From NCBI GenBank assembly GCA_029982615.1, contig JARRBK010000002.1:1-64000 (forward strand): a DNA stretch of 64,000 bases, read 5' to 3'. Origin of the DNA: Tepidanaerobacteraceae bacterium. GTDB lineage: Bacteria > Bacillota > Thermosediminibacteria > Thermosediminibacterales > Tepidanaerobacteraceae. Under the pieces are notes generated by a model. That model was given only the letters and a program-made list of their open reading frames with translations. It made no database searches and was not told where the DNA came from. This document shows positions 1-7,619 of this stretch, one piece after another (the first letter of the stretch is position 1; each line of letters begins with the position of its first letter). Position numbers and translations under genes: made by a program.

Positions 1-99
1 GCCTTAGGTTACCCATCGACCCCAAGACTAGGTAATGGTGGCTGGCTAGGCCTTACCATGCAGTTTTATCTGCTATATACTGTGCGCCTCGTGGCGCAC
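1..99 (-). mobile_element. Possible 5' end of a group II intron-like structured element
   Basis: On the - strand the element would begin with GTGCGCC at 99-93, which fits the GUGYG-type 5' end of many bacterial group II introns. It folds at once into a 7-bp stem (82-88 with 93-99, loop TCGT). Below it lies GC-rich, non-coding-looking sequence running off the window edge. No intron-encoded protein or domain V is visible, because the rest would lie outside the window. The adjoining GGGGACGGTTCC (111-100) also resembles repeats seen next to REP-type elements, so an intergenic repeat is the main alternative. The identification rests on recall of general intron features, not on an alignment. Confidence 0.33.
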
Positions 100-149
100 G
101 GAACCGTCCCCTGATTCACACCTGACTCACAAGGAGGGTTTGTGAAGCA

Positions 150-332
150 TTGAAAAAAAAGCTGTTTGCTCAGAGGAGAACCTTTGCACAAAAAGAAATA
201 GGAGCCAACATTTTTAAGCCCGCCGGAAGGCCACATCCGCGCGAGGTCCGGTCTCAAATAGCTCAGCTGGAAAGCAATCAGCCTGGCACCAGAAAAGATG
301 TGAAAATAAAGATGGAGAAAAAAATGAATTAG
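150..332 (+). CDS. Small basic hypothetical protein (60 aa)
   Basis: The frame opens with TTG at 150, 12 nt after a good AAGGAGG (131-137). The spacing is long, which weakens the case. The product is short, strongly basic (many Lys and Arg), has no membrane segment or recognisable domain, and converges tail-to-tail with the phosphatase gene that ends at 329. It could be a real small protein, a remnant left by the element at the window edge, or a chance frame. I do not recognise it. Confidence 0.25.
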   Translation: MKKKLFAQRRTFAQKEIGANIFKPAGRPHPREVRSQIAQLESNQPGTRKDVKIKMEKKMN

Positions 333-1498
333 AAGTACAATACATTAATTTTTTTCCCAAGTTTTTCTAAAATAGATATTATATCGCGAACTATGTTCAA
401 TTTTATAGATAATTCTCCAGGAAAGTCCGGATTCTGATGGGCAGGGTTTACTGCCCTCCCCAATAAAAAACATATATCAGTTGCATCTAAAAGTATCTTT
501 GCTAATCTTGAAGCTCCATCTTTTTTCTGCAATTGCCTTAATTCGGTAAATCCTGCCCTTGGAAAAGCATATTGCTGCAATATCTGTCTTGTTCGGGCCA
601 GAGTAAGCACCCCTTCAGTCACAAGATCAATCCCCTGTATACTCGCTATGGGGGGAATGTCCGGATCAATAAATTCTGTTGATGTTATAAGTTCGCGCTT
701 TAACGCTCGAGAAACTATCCCAGCAGCAGTTCCACCGCACACGACCTTTTTACCGGGATTGTCCATAAGGATTTTAACCACCTTTTCATCATCCGCCATG
801 TTTTGGGGAGGGCCTGCAAATACTGTAACCATGTGTGGCCTTACTATCTTAATTACTGCGACGGTGGCATCATCTCCCGCCTTATCCATATAAAAATTGG
901 AAGTGACAGTGGTAAGAAGTCTTGTAAGGTTTCGGGGATCAGTTTCTATTTTTGCAATTTTCTCGATATATGCCGCTATATTATCCCATTGCCATCCAAG
1001 GTTTAAAAGACCGCCCACTCCTGCGTGCACCACCCCGTCGCTCACTGCTATCAACATATCGTTTTCCTCTGCCTTAAACCGGCTCTCTGTGATTTTTTTG
1101 CCTGCAATCTCCCGCACGGCTCCATCTAAGCGTTTTATTTTTCCATTCTTTAAAAGAAAAACTGGAGGATTATCATACTCCACTACATAGCAATTACATT
1201 TTTCATCTATTACGATTATTGTAAAAGTGGAATAGGCTATCTTTCTAATTTTACATACAGGAAGCGTGGAAACAATAGTTTTTACTGTATCTTCAATAGA
1301 AGCACCACCTTTTAACATTGTTGCAGCTATTTTTGTAGTAAGGGTTGAAAGTATATTGGCTTTTACACCGCTCCCCAAGCCGTCTGCCATCACAAAAATC
1401 GTCTTTTCGGGGCTGCGCACTACTTCTACGCTATCTCCGCAGAGCTCTTCTCCAAATTTATTTATACTTTCCCAGTAAACGTCAGTCCTCATATCCAT
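329..1498 (-). CDS. SpoIIE-type PP2C serine phosphatase linked to the sensory hydrogenase
   Basis: The N-terminal ~220 residues are a SpoIIE/PP2C-like phosphatase domain: GDS near residue 22, FVMADGLGSG supplying a metal-binding Asp, then the conserved IAVSDGV and AGDDATVAVIKI motifs. The C-terminal ~170 residues are an alpha-helical extension that I cannot assign. I start it at ATG 1498, because AGGTG sits 6 nt upstream; a longer frame opens at 1519 without a good site. It overlaps the end of the hydrogenase gene by 17 nt, so the two are translationally coupled. In family terms such phosphatases dephosphorylate Ser/Thr on partner proteins. Its likely role is output of the H2/redox sensor encoded upstream; this is inference from the operon. 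Confidence 0.85.
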   Translation of the reverse strand: MDMRTDVYWESINKFGEELCGDSVEVVRSPEKTIFVMADGLGSGVKANILSTLTTKIAATMLKGGASIEDTVKTIVSTLPVCKIRKIAYSTFTIIVIDEKCNCYVVEYDNPPVFLLKNGKIKRLDGAVREIAGKKITESRFKAEENDMLIAVSDGVVHAGVGGLLNLGWQWDNIAAYIEKIAKIETDPRNLTRLLTTVTSNFYMDKAGDDATVAVIKIVRPHMVTVFAGPPQNMADDEKVVKILMDNPGKKVVCGGTAAGIVSRALKRELITSTEFIDPDIPPIASIQGIDLVTEGVLTLARTRQILQQYAFPRAGFTELRQLQKKDGASRLAKILLDATDICFLLGRAVNPAHQNPDFPGELSIKLNIVRDIISILEKLGKKINVLYF

Positions 1499-3221
1499 TT
1501 TTTTCACCTGGCATTTCATCTATTAAGAGCTGCTTTACTTTATTTAGCATTACTTTGGTTTCCGCCGTGGTTTCGCCAAGCAAGCTTGCGATTTCCTGTG
1601 CTACTCTCATCTGTTTTTCAATTACTTCCTGTGTGGTTTCCAAGGTTTTTTGCCTTACCTTTGCATTTTTCTGGCGTTCCCTTTCTTGAGCCGTTATATC
1701 TGATATTATTCCTATAATAAGGTTATGATCTTTTAAATAATATATGTTTTGCAGGGTTATCAAACCATAGTTTTTTATTACAACTTTTTTGTTTGTTATA
1801 TTCTCTAAAGTAGTGCTCACAAGTCTGAAATAGTAATCATCGAACAAACTGTTAAGAGGCTTATACTTAAAGCTGCCTGACGGTATCTGGAACATGCTTT
1901 CTGCTGAAGGATTCATCTCATGGATTTTCATGTCTCTATCCACAACTATTATGGCGTTTGGCGTTGATTCAATAATTAGATTGGAAAGAGACTCTGCCCG
2001 GTTTCTCATATAAGGCATACACATATGAATTTCAGCCATACCGTTGTAAACAGCTATAGCTTTCTCCCGGCATGAATTATATCCACAGGCGCCGCAGTTA
2101 AGTTCATCTTCAGGAGCAGTTTTGCCGATTTTTAGCAGTATGTTTTTAATCTCCGATTCAGAAGGGTATTTTATTGTCACCTTTATCGGTGAAAAACACT
2201 TCGACAAATCAAGACTCCGGCATTCATCTATGTTGAATGAGGTTGTTTTATAGCTGTTATTAATAGAATGCTTCGCAAAATCCTTTATTTTTTCAAGGCG
2301 CTCAAAGGGGCCATATGGTGTACTTCCCGTCGCAGGTCCATTGCTACAGCTGCCATAACAGGCGTTCATCTCTATCCACGTGTTCTCTAACCTGCCTTTT
2401 TTTAATTCCTCAAGCAGTTTCAAGCAGCCTTCTATACCATCAACGCTGATAAAACGCCGCCACAACTGCTTGAGCATAGGTTTTATGGTCAAAAAAGTTC
2501 CTCCGGGAATAGGATAATAATTTGCCTCATCTGAAAAACCGCCATCGGAGCTTGCCTCTGTAACAGGATCTATACCTTGGTCCAGAAAGAACTTTTTAAC
2601 TTCCTCAAACGTCAGAACAGCATCAATATCGTTTTTATCATCGTCATATATTTCCATTTTCTTTGCCAAGCATGGCCCTATAAAAACCACTTTTGAGTAA
2701 CCTTTTATTTTCTTTAAATACCTTCCATGAGCTATCATAGGGGATACTATCGGTATCATACAATCAACCAGCTCGGGGTAATATTTTTGAATGAGATAGT
2801 TCACAGCAGGGCAGGCAGTAGTGATTAGGTTGGATTTATTTTTATCGTTGTAATAATCGGCATAATCTTTTGCTATGAGGCGAGCTCCTATAGATGTTTG
2901 ATAAACGGCCGAAAATCCTAGTTTTTTCAAAGCACTGACCATCTGACCATAATTTTGAAAACAAAAAGCTCCCGCAAAGGAAGGAGCTAAACTTACAGCA
3001 ATATCCTTGTTTTCCTCTAAAAGTTTTCTTACTTTTTCAACATCACTCTTTACCGTTTTCGCGTTTTGAGGACATACAGTAAGGCATGTACCGCAAGTAA
3101 TACATCTTTCCTCCACAATTTCAGCTTGATTATTCTTCATTCGTATCGCTTTTACAGGGCATGCCCTGATACATTTGTAACAATTTTTGCAGTTTGCCCT
3201 GGCAAAGTTGATAACCTCCAT
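1482..3221 (-). CDS. hydS: Sensory (group C) FeFe hydrogenase with PAS domain
   Basis: Residues 11-21 and 40-50 hold two CxxCxxCxxxC ferredoxin motifs. The H-cluster domain follows with the three signature regions: TTACP (Cys137), GPCLAKK (Cys184) and EMNACYGSC (Cys288, Cys292). Cys376/379/384 with Cys401 form a further Fe-S motif, then comes a PAS domain (about 410-505) and a coiled-coil tail. In catalytic hydrogenases the first motif is TSCCP; here the proton-relay Cys is Ala, as known for Thermotoga HydS. That, plus PAS and the neighbouring SpoIIE phosphatase, indicates a H2 or redox sensor rather than a high-turnover enzyme. The upstream 2Fe-2S ferredoxin gene ends directly at its start (3222/3221). 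Maturation would need HydE (61.9 kb here) plus HydF and HydG elsewhere. Confidence 0.92.
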   Translation of the reverse strand: MEVINFARANCKNCYKCIRACPVKAIRMKNNQAEIVEERCITCGTCLTVCPQNAKTVKSDVEKVRKLLEENKDIAVSLAPSFAGAFCFQNYGQMVSALKKLGFSAVYQTSIGARLIAKDYADYYNDKNKSNLITTACPAVNYLIQKYYPELVDCMIPIVSPMIAHGRYLKKIKGYSKVVFIGPCLAKKMEIYDDDKNDIDAVLTFEEVKKFFLDQGIDPVTEASSDGGFSDEANYYPIPGGTFLTIKPMLKQLWRRFISVDGIEGCLKLLEELKKGRLENTWIEMNACYGSCSNGPATGSTPYGPFERLEKIKDFAKHSINNSYKTTSFNIDECRSLDLSKCFSPIKVTIKYPSESEIKNILLKIGKTAPEDELNCGACGYNSCREKAIAVYNGMAEIHMCMPYMRNRAESLSNLIIESTPNAIIVVDRDMKIHEMNPSAESMFQIPSGSFKYKPLNSLFDDYYFRLVSTTLENITNKKVVIKNYGLITLQNIYYLKDHNLIIGIISDITAQERERQKNAKVRQKTLETTQEVIEKQMRVAQEIASLLGETTAETKVMLNKVKQLLIDEMPGEKNGYED

Positions 3222-3467
3222 TTATTTTTCCCCCAATATCTTTTCCCTAAAGAAATCTTCTACCGCGTTTTTGTCTACCGAATAAGGCCCTTCTTCATCA
3301 ATCTTCACCGAAACCGGCTTGGTACAATGGCCGAAGCAAAATTGAGCTTTAAGTTCTACTTCCTGCTCCATTTGGTATTTTTCTATAAGTTTTTCCAATT
3401 GCTTTATAATATCATAAGAACCTTTTAGATGGCAGGAACTTCCCACACATACACTTATAGTCTTCAT
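3222..3467 (-). CDS. Thioredoxin-like [2Fe-2S] ferredoxin (NuoE/HydC-type)
   Basis: An 81-residue protein with the four-Cys signature of the thioredoxin-fold 2Fe-2S family: CVGSSC near the N-terminus and CFGHC about 40 residues later, with a TKPVSVKID segment typical of the family. I start it at ATG 3467 because family members begin just before the first Cys; an ATG at 3488 would add seven residues. It is the first gene of the operon and abuts the sensory hydrogenase. It probably passes electrons to or from that protein. Confidence 0.85.
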   Translation of the reverse strand: MKTISVCVGSSCHLKGSYDIIKQLEKLIEKYQMEQEVELKAQFCFGHCTKPVSVKIDEEGPYSVDKNAVEDFFREKILGEK

Positions 3468-3536
3468 AATCTTCCACTGCCTTCCCATTTTTAATCAAAA
3501 ACCTAATTAAAAGATTGTCAGGCTTTCTATAATATA

Positions 3537-3564
3537 ATTATACCATTAAAAAATTGATTGTCAA
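3537..3564 (-). promoter_or_regulatory. Sigma-A promoter of the sensory hydrogenase operon
   Basis: Read on the - strand there is a perfect -35 TTGACA (3564-3559), a 16-nt spacer and a perfect -10 TATAAT (3542-3537), about 70 nt upstream of the ferredoxin start. Confidence 0.8.
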
Positions 3565-3575
3565 TATTTTAACAA
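3558..3575 (-). promoter_or_regulatory. Rex-like operator overlapping the -35
   Basis: The - strand reads TTGTTAAAATATTGACAA. It differs at one position from the Rex consensus TTGTTAA-N4-TTAACAA. The right half-site contains the -35 hexamer, a placement expected for repression. Rex releases DNA when NADH/NAD+ rises, which would tie hydrogenase sensor expression to redox state. No rex gene is in the window. Confidence 0.68.
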
Positions 3576-3603
3576 TATTCGGCTCAAAAAATTTATTGGC
3601 TTA

Positions 3604-3840
3604 TCAGGTTATAAAATCCTTTTTATAAGTGAGACCGATATCGCTCCCTACATTACCCAAAACCTGTCTTACTTTTTTAATTCTCTCCAGGTCATATCCG
3701 ATGATGTCAGATATTTCTTCATCCTTTAGGCCAAGGGCTACAGCATCCAAAAATAAATAAAGGTCTATGCCGTATTCTTTTTTAATTTCATCTTGGCTTA
3801 CCCCCAGCTTTTTAAAAAATCCATCTCGAACATTTTCCAT
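3604..3840 (-). CDS. Small hypothetical protein with HTH-like C-terminal half (78 aa)
   Basis: The ATG at 3840 is preceded by AGGGGTGG at good spacing, and the codon use is ordinary for the region. The protein is acidic and helical; residues around DEEISDIIGYDLERIKKV could form a helix-turn-helix like that of small RNA-polymerase or recombination-associated proteins. There is no conserved cysteine, no membrane segment and no recognised family. It is separated from YetF-like gene by about 40 nt and may share its transcript. Confidence 0.6.
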   Translation of the reverse strand: MENVRDGFFKKLGVSQDEIKKEYGIDLYLFLDAVALGLKDEEISDIIGYDLERIKKVRQVLGNVGSDIGLTYKKDFIT

Positions 3841-3882
3841 ACAACCACCCCTTCAATGAATATCATTTATTATAATATATGC

Positions 3883-4566
3883 CTAATTCACATTTCTATC
3901 AACATACACATTGCCTTCTTCATCCAGCCAGGCTGTTTTTATTTTAGCCAGGTCTTTAATTCCCTTTTTGTTGAGCTCTGTTATAATCTGATCAATGCTT
4001 GCGCCAACTCTTTCCAAATTGTTATGCAAAACTTCTCCCCTATCGACTATCAATGTGGGGAAAATACCCTGGCTTGACCACAAGCCCAAGTCTTTCGGTG
4101 TAACCGGCTGCGCCTCTTTTTTCTTTATTATACTCAGCTTCCCGTTGGGTTCGATGGTGGCCTCCTCGATTTCGTTTATATTAGCTATGTTTTTTTCTCT
4201 AAGAAGTATTAGCAAATCAGCCAGAGTTATTCTCTCTTTTTTCATGTTTTTTATAATTACCTCTCCATTCCTCACCAATACAGTTGATGTGCCCTGAAAA
4301 AAGTTTTCCAATTTGCGGTTTTTTGTGATGGCCAAAGATAGCCCGTAATTGAGTACAGACATTACTATAACCGGCACAATGCCGTACGTCAGTTTTATTT
4401 TATCATCCTCAAGAGGTATAGCAATGGCAGACCCCATTATTATTATAACAATGAGATCGAACGGTGAAAGTTGTGCTATAGTCCTCTTGCCCATAAAACG
4501 AACCAAAAATAGGCTTACTGCAAAAAGTATTATTGACCTGTACAACAACATCAGAATTTCTCTCAC
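3883..4566 (-). CDS. YetF/DUF421-family membrane protein
   Basis: Three N-terminal hydrophobic segments (about residues 5-75) precede a soluble domain with the family motifs RFMGKRTIAQLSPFDLIV and VLVRNGEV. The soluble C-terminal domain contains the NGKLSI stretch and the paired WSSQGIFPTLIVDRGEV. GTG 4566 is the likely start: it has GGGGGA 7-8 nt upstream, while a TTG at 4590 adds eight residues without a site. DUF421 proteins are common in sporulating Firmicutes (YetF, YdfR) and their function is not established. It follows the coiled-coil gene by 27 nt. Confidence 0.85.
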   Translation of the reverse strand: MREILMLLYRSIILFAVSLFLVRFMGKRTIAQLSPFDLIVIIIMGSAIAIPLEDDKIKLTYGIVPVIVMSVLNYGLSLAITKNRKLENFFQGTSTVLVRNGEVIIKNMKKERITLADLLILLREKNIANINEIEEATIEPNGKLSIIKKKEAQPVTPKDLGLWSSQGIFPTLIVDRGEVLHNNLERVGASIDQIITELNKKGIKDLAKIKTAWLDEEGNVYVDRNVN

Positions 4567-4593
4567 GGCAAATCCCCCGAATCTGAACAAAAA

Positions 4594-5016
4594 TTATTTT
4601 ATACCAATTTTTTCTTCAATTATATTAAACTTTACTGCCAAATTATCAAGATTTGACATCATAATAAAGCCGCTTTCTACCTCGGTCATGTCCTGTACAG
4701 CTTTTAACATGGACTTTTGTATACCATTTACCACCATCACCCTGGTGTCATAAATTATTTTACGCATCTTTCTTAGAATTTTTTCTGCTGTCTCCATATC
4801 GTTTTTTTTGGTTGAAGTTAATAACATTTGACTCGCCAGTTGAATTTCCTCTATTTTTTTATTGATATCTGCCAGCTCAGAAGTTTTCATTATCATTTGC
4901 TGAAAAACATCATCCACATCTTTTTTTGATGCTTTTATGGCTGCCACCGCATTATCTATATCTTCTTTCAATCCCAACATGACTCCCCCATTTTTCGATA
5001 TTACCGGGTTCTCCAT
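4594..5016 (-). CDS. Hypothetical coiled-coil protein (140 aa)
   Basis: An all-helical, heptad-rich protein without cysteines or membrane segments. The ATG at 5016 has GAGAGGTG upstream. It resembles short cytoplasmic helical proteins of Firmicutes but I cannot name a family. It is the first gene of a small - strand operon with the YetF-like gene and diverges from the carboxypeptidase gene at 5172. Confidence 0.6.
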   Translation of the reverse strand: MENPVISKNGGVMLGLKEDIDNAVAAIKASKKDVDDVFQQMIMKTSELADINKKIEEIQLASQMLLTSTKKNDMETAEKILRKMRKIIYDTRVMVVNGIQKSMLKAVQDMTEVESGFIMMSNLDNLAVKFNIIEEKIGIK

Positions 5017-5104
5017 TATAACACCTCTCTCATCTTTTCTTCTTTTATTTATTTTTTTGGATTCAATAAATTTTTATTCACCAAATCTTACAAGTCCATC
5101 AAAC

Positions 5105-5133
5105 TTGGCACAATGGACAGTTTTTGTTATACT
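5105..5133 (+). promoter_or_regulatory. Sigma-A promoter of the D,D-carboxypeptidase gene
   Basis: TTGGCA (5105-5110), a 17-nt spacer and TATACT (5128-5133), about 40 nt before the ATG. Each hexamer matches the consensus at five of six positions. Confidence 0.6.
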
Positions 5134-5171
5134 AAAAATATACTTTAACTGCATAGGATAGGAGAGGGCAA

Positions 5172-6413
5172 ATGAGAAGGAAGTTATTTGTATTTATGAT
5201 TGTGGCTTACATATTTTTTAGTATGCCTTCGGTGAAGGCTTTTGCTGACACTGTATCTCTATCCCCAGTTCCGCCTCCTTCCATTGTGGGAGAAACCGCA
5301 GTGTTGATAGATGTAAAAACGGGAAAAGTGCTTTACGATAAAAATCCCCATGTGCGTATGGAACCTGCCAGTATCACCAAAATCATGACAGCAATTGTGG
5401 CGCTGGAGAAAGGAAATTTGACCGATATTGTAGTTACCAGGAAACAACCCACTCTAGCCGACGGCACTAGGATTTATCTGGAGGAAGGCGAAAAATTGAC
5501 TCTGGAGCAAATGCTGTATGCCATGCTTTTAAATTCGGCCAACGATGCAGCCGTCGCCATAGCCGAACATATAGGCGGGGATGTGCCGTCTTTTGTAAAA
5601 ATGATGAACGAGAAAGCGAGAGAAATCGGCGCCCTGGACACCACCTTTGTAAACCCAAATGGGCTTCCAGCCAAAGGCCATCTCACAACTGCCTATGATA
5701 TGGCTTTAATAACGAGATACGCCATCCTGCATTTTCCCGAATTCAGAAAAATAGTGGCTACAAAAACCTTTGATATTCCTTGGCAAGGCAAAAAATGGAA
5801 TCGTAGGCTGGTAAACCTAAATAAGCTCCTATGGAATTATGAAGGGGCTGACGGAGTAAAGAGCGGATATACCAGTTCTGCAGGACAAACTCTTGTGGCA
5901 TCAGCTACAAAGAATGGCTGGCAACTTATAGCGGTTGTGCTAAAATCTCAGGGAAAAAATATATGGTCTGATGCCGAAGCTTTATTAAATTACGGATTTG
6001 ACAATTTTGAACCAATAAATGTGGTAACTAGAGGAAAAATAATAAGTTCAGAAAAGGTAAAATACGGTGATACTGTAGAATTAGAAACAGAGCGTGATTT
6101 TTCAACAGTGGTGCCGAGAGGAACCAACCCTATAACCACAAAAGCGGTGCTGGAACCTGATATTACAGCCCCTGTTAAAAAAGGTGAAGTTTTAGGAGAA
6201 CTGCAGATTCTGCAAGATGGGCAAAAAATAGGGAGCATTCCTCTAGTAGCAAAAGAAAACATCCCCAGAAAATGGTACACTTTCTGGTGGTTCTGGCTAG
6301 GAGCAATTTCGATGGGCTTTTATGCACCCTTTCGGGTGATGGTGGGGATAAGGCGTTACAGAAGATATAAAAATAGAAAGGGTTATATATCTTATATCGA
6401 GAGATATAAATAA
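5172..6413 (+). CDS. dacF: D-alanyl-D-alanine carboxypeptidase (DacF/PBP5 type)
   Basis: A signal peptide covers residues 1-25. The penicillin-binding motifs are all present and well spaced: SITK at 67-70 (nucleophile Ser67), SAN at 122-124 and KSG at 230-232. A PBP5 C-terminal beta domain follows, then a membrane segment near 370-390 and a basic tail. It trims the terminal D-Ala from peptidoglycan stem peptides outside the membrane. DacF of Bacillus is forespore-expressed, but here the promoter looks like a sigma-A one, so a vegetative DacA-like role is equally possible. GGAGAGGG lies 5 nt upstream of the ATG. Confidence 0.93.
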   Translation: MRRKLFVFMIVAYIFFSMPSVKAFADTVSLSPVPPPSIVGETAVLIDVKTGKVLYDKNPHVRMEPASITKIMTAIVALEKGNLTDIVVTRKQPTLADGTRIYLEEGEKLTLEQMLYAMLLNSANDAAVAIAEHIGGDVPSFVKMMNEKAREIGALDTTFVNPNGLPAKGHLTTAYDMALITRYAILHFPEFRKIVATKTFDIPWQGKKWNRRLVNLNKLLWNYEGADGVKSGYTSSAGQTLVASATKNGWQLIAVVLKSQGKNIWSDAEALLNYGFDNFEPINVVTRGKIISSEKVKYGDTVELETERDFSTVVPRGTNPITTKAVLEPDITAPVKKGEVLGELQILQDGQKIGSIPLVAKENIPRKWYTFWWFWLGAISMGFYAPFRVMVGIRRYRRYKNRKGYISYIERYK

Positions 6414-6454
6414 AAAGGTGATTATCAACCACCCAGTAAAATGCAATAAATTAA

Positions 6455-6480
6455 GAAAAGGGCTGGAATACGCCCTTTTC
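6455..6480. terminator. Bidirectional terminator between convergent genes
   Basis: A 9-bp perfect stem (GAAAAGGGC at 6455-6463 with GCCCTTTTC at 6472-6480, loop of 8) has A/T-rich flanks on both sides. It serves the carboxypeptidase on + and the 3D-domain gene on -, overlapping the latter's stop codon. Confidence 0.7.
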
Positions 6481-7438
6481 ATTTTAAAACATATACAGTA
6501 ACCCATTTTCTCCCAAATCGGTTGGCTTCCGCCCAACTCTCCATGAAAAGATCAATCCTATTTTCTTCTATAGCTCCTCCAGTGTCCTCAGCCCTGGCAA
6601 ACCCGTAGCCGTCAATATAAAGCCTCGAACCGAGCGGTATAACGTCCGGGTCTACAGCAGCTACTCCCACCCTGGGTTTGGTATTCATTGTTGTCCTGTT
6701 ACCGGTATAAGTATAGGCAGTGGCAAGCATTCTGAGCTTTTTAGTATATTCGAATTCCACACCTCCACGAGATGCGACCATCATGGAACCTGCAAGCACA
6801 ATTCTCGGTTTAGCCGGTTTTATTACGCTGCGGGTGGTAGCTTTTGAAATGATTTTGCCGTTTTCATAAATCAGAGTAGTTATTATTTTCTCCTGGCCGT
6901 TTTCACCTTCTTGCAACACCTTTTTTTGACCCATGGGTATATTAGGATCCTTTCTGGTAATTGTTTCATAAGCGATGGTCTTGATTTCTTCTAAAACCTT
7001 TTGATTTACCCTGGTCACTATCACTTCGGTCGGTGCGCTGATATATGTATCAAGCTGCGGTACGACCTTGTCTTTTTCTCTCAACGATATATTGGCTTTG
7101 GTCAGGATATTAGCCACTTTATCAGGTTGAGTCTTAATTGTAAATTCCTTTCCATCTGCTAATATTTTTACATCAAAAGCTCTCTTAATTACAATTTTCA
7201 ACCCGTCTTTCAGTCTCTCATGAATGCCCGGCATTACTTCATCTTCTGGAATTAGCTTTATATCCGCCTCTTTCAGCACCTCCCCCACTGTCTGAGCAAA
7301 AGTGGATATAGTTAATTCTTTTCCATCCACTTGAACAGTTACAGCCTTTTCAAGATAGGAATAGCCTGCCACGGCCCCAGCAAATAGCAAAACCGCCACC
7401 ATGGACAATAACGCCGGGCGGGTCCTGAATAAACTCAC
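6479..7438 (-). CDS. DUF348-G5-3D cell-wall protein (YabE/YocH-like)
   Basis: An N-terminal membrane anchor (residues 10-30) is followed by two ubiquitin-like DUF348 repeats (about 33-75 and 90-130), a G5 domain (about 135-210) and a C-terminal 3D domain with the Asp signature VAAVDPDVIPLG, YGFARAEDTGG and IDLFMES. The three conserved aspartates form the lytic transglycosylase-like active site of the 3D fold. The start is GTG 7438 with AAAGGGGGA upstream. This architecture is typical of secreted peptidoglycan hydrolases of spore formers. Confidence 0.9.
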   Translation of the reverse strand: MSLFRTRPALLSMVAVLLFAGAVAGYSYLEKAVTVQVDGKELTISTFAQTVGEVLKEADIKLIPEDEVMPGIHERLKDGLKIVIKRAFDVKILADGKEFTIKTQPDKVANILTKANISLREKDKVVPQLDTYISAPTEVIVTRVNQKVLEEIKTIAYETITRKDPNIPMGQKKVLQEGENGQEKIITTLIYENGKIISKATTRSVIKPAKPRIVLAGSMMVASRGGVEFEYTKKLRMLATAYTYTGNRTTMNTKPRVGVAAVDPDVIPLGSRLYIDGYGFARAEDTGGAIEENRIDLFMESWAEANRFGRKWVTVYVLK

Positions 7439-7619
7439 AGTATTCCCCCTTTGAAAAATTTACATTTAAATTTATTCGATATAAATATCAAAAATCCTTT
7501 TTGTTAATATATTATTGTCTCTTTCGAATTAAAATATCCATAATTTTTCTATAATATTTATAATATTTTATACCGCTTACTCATTTATACTATCATTATT
7601 TCGGCCAGATTAGTGACTT

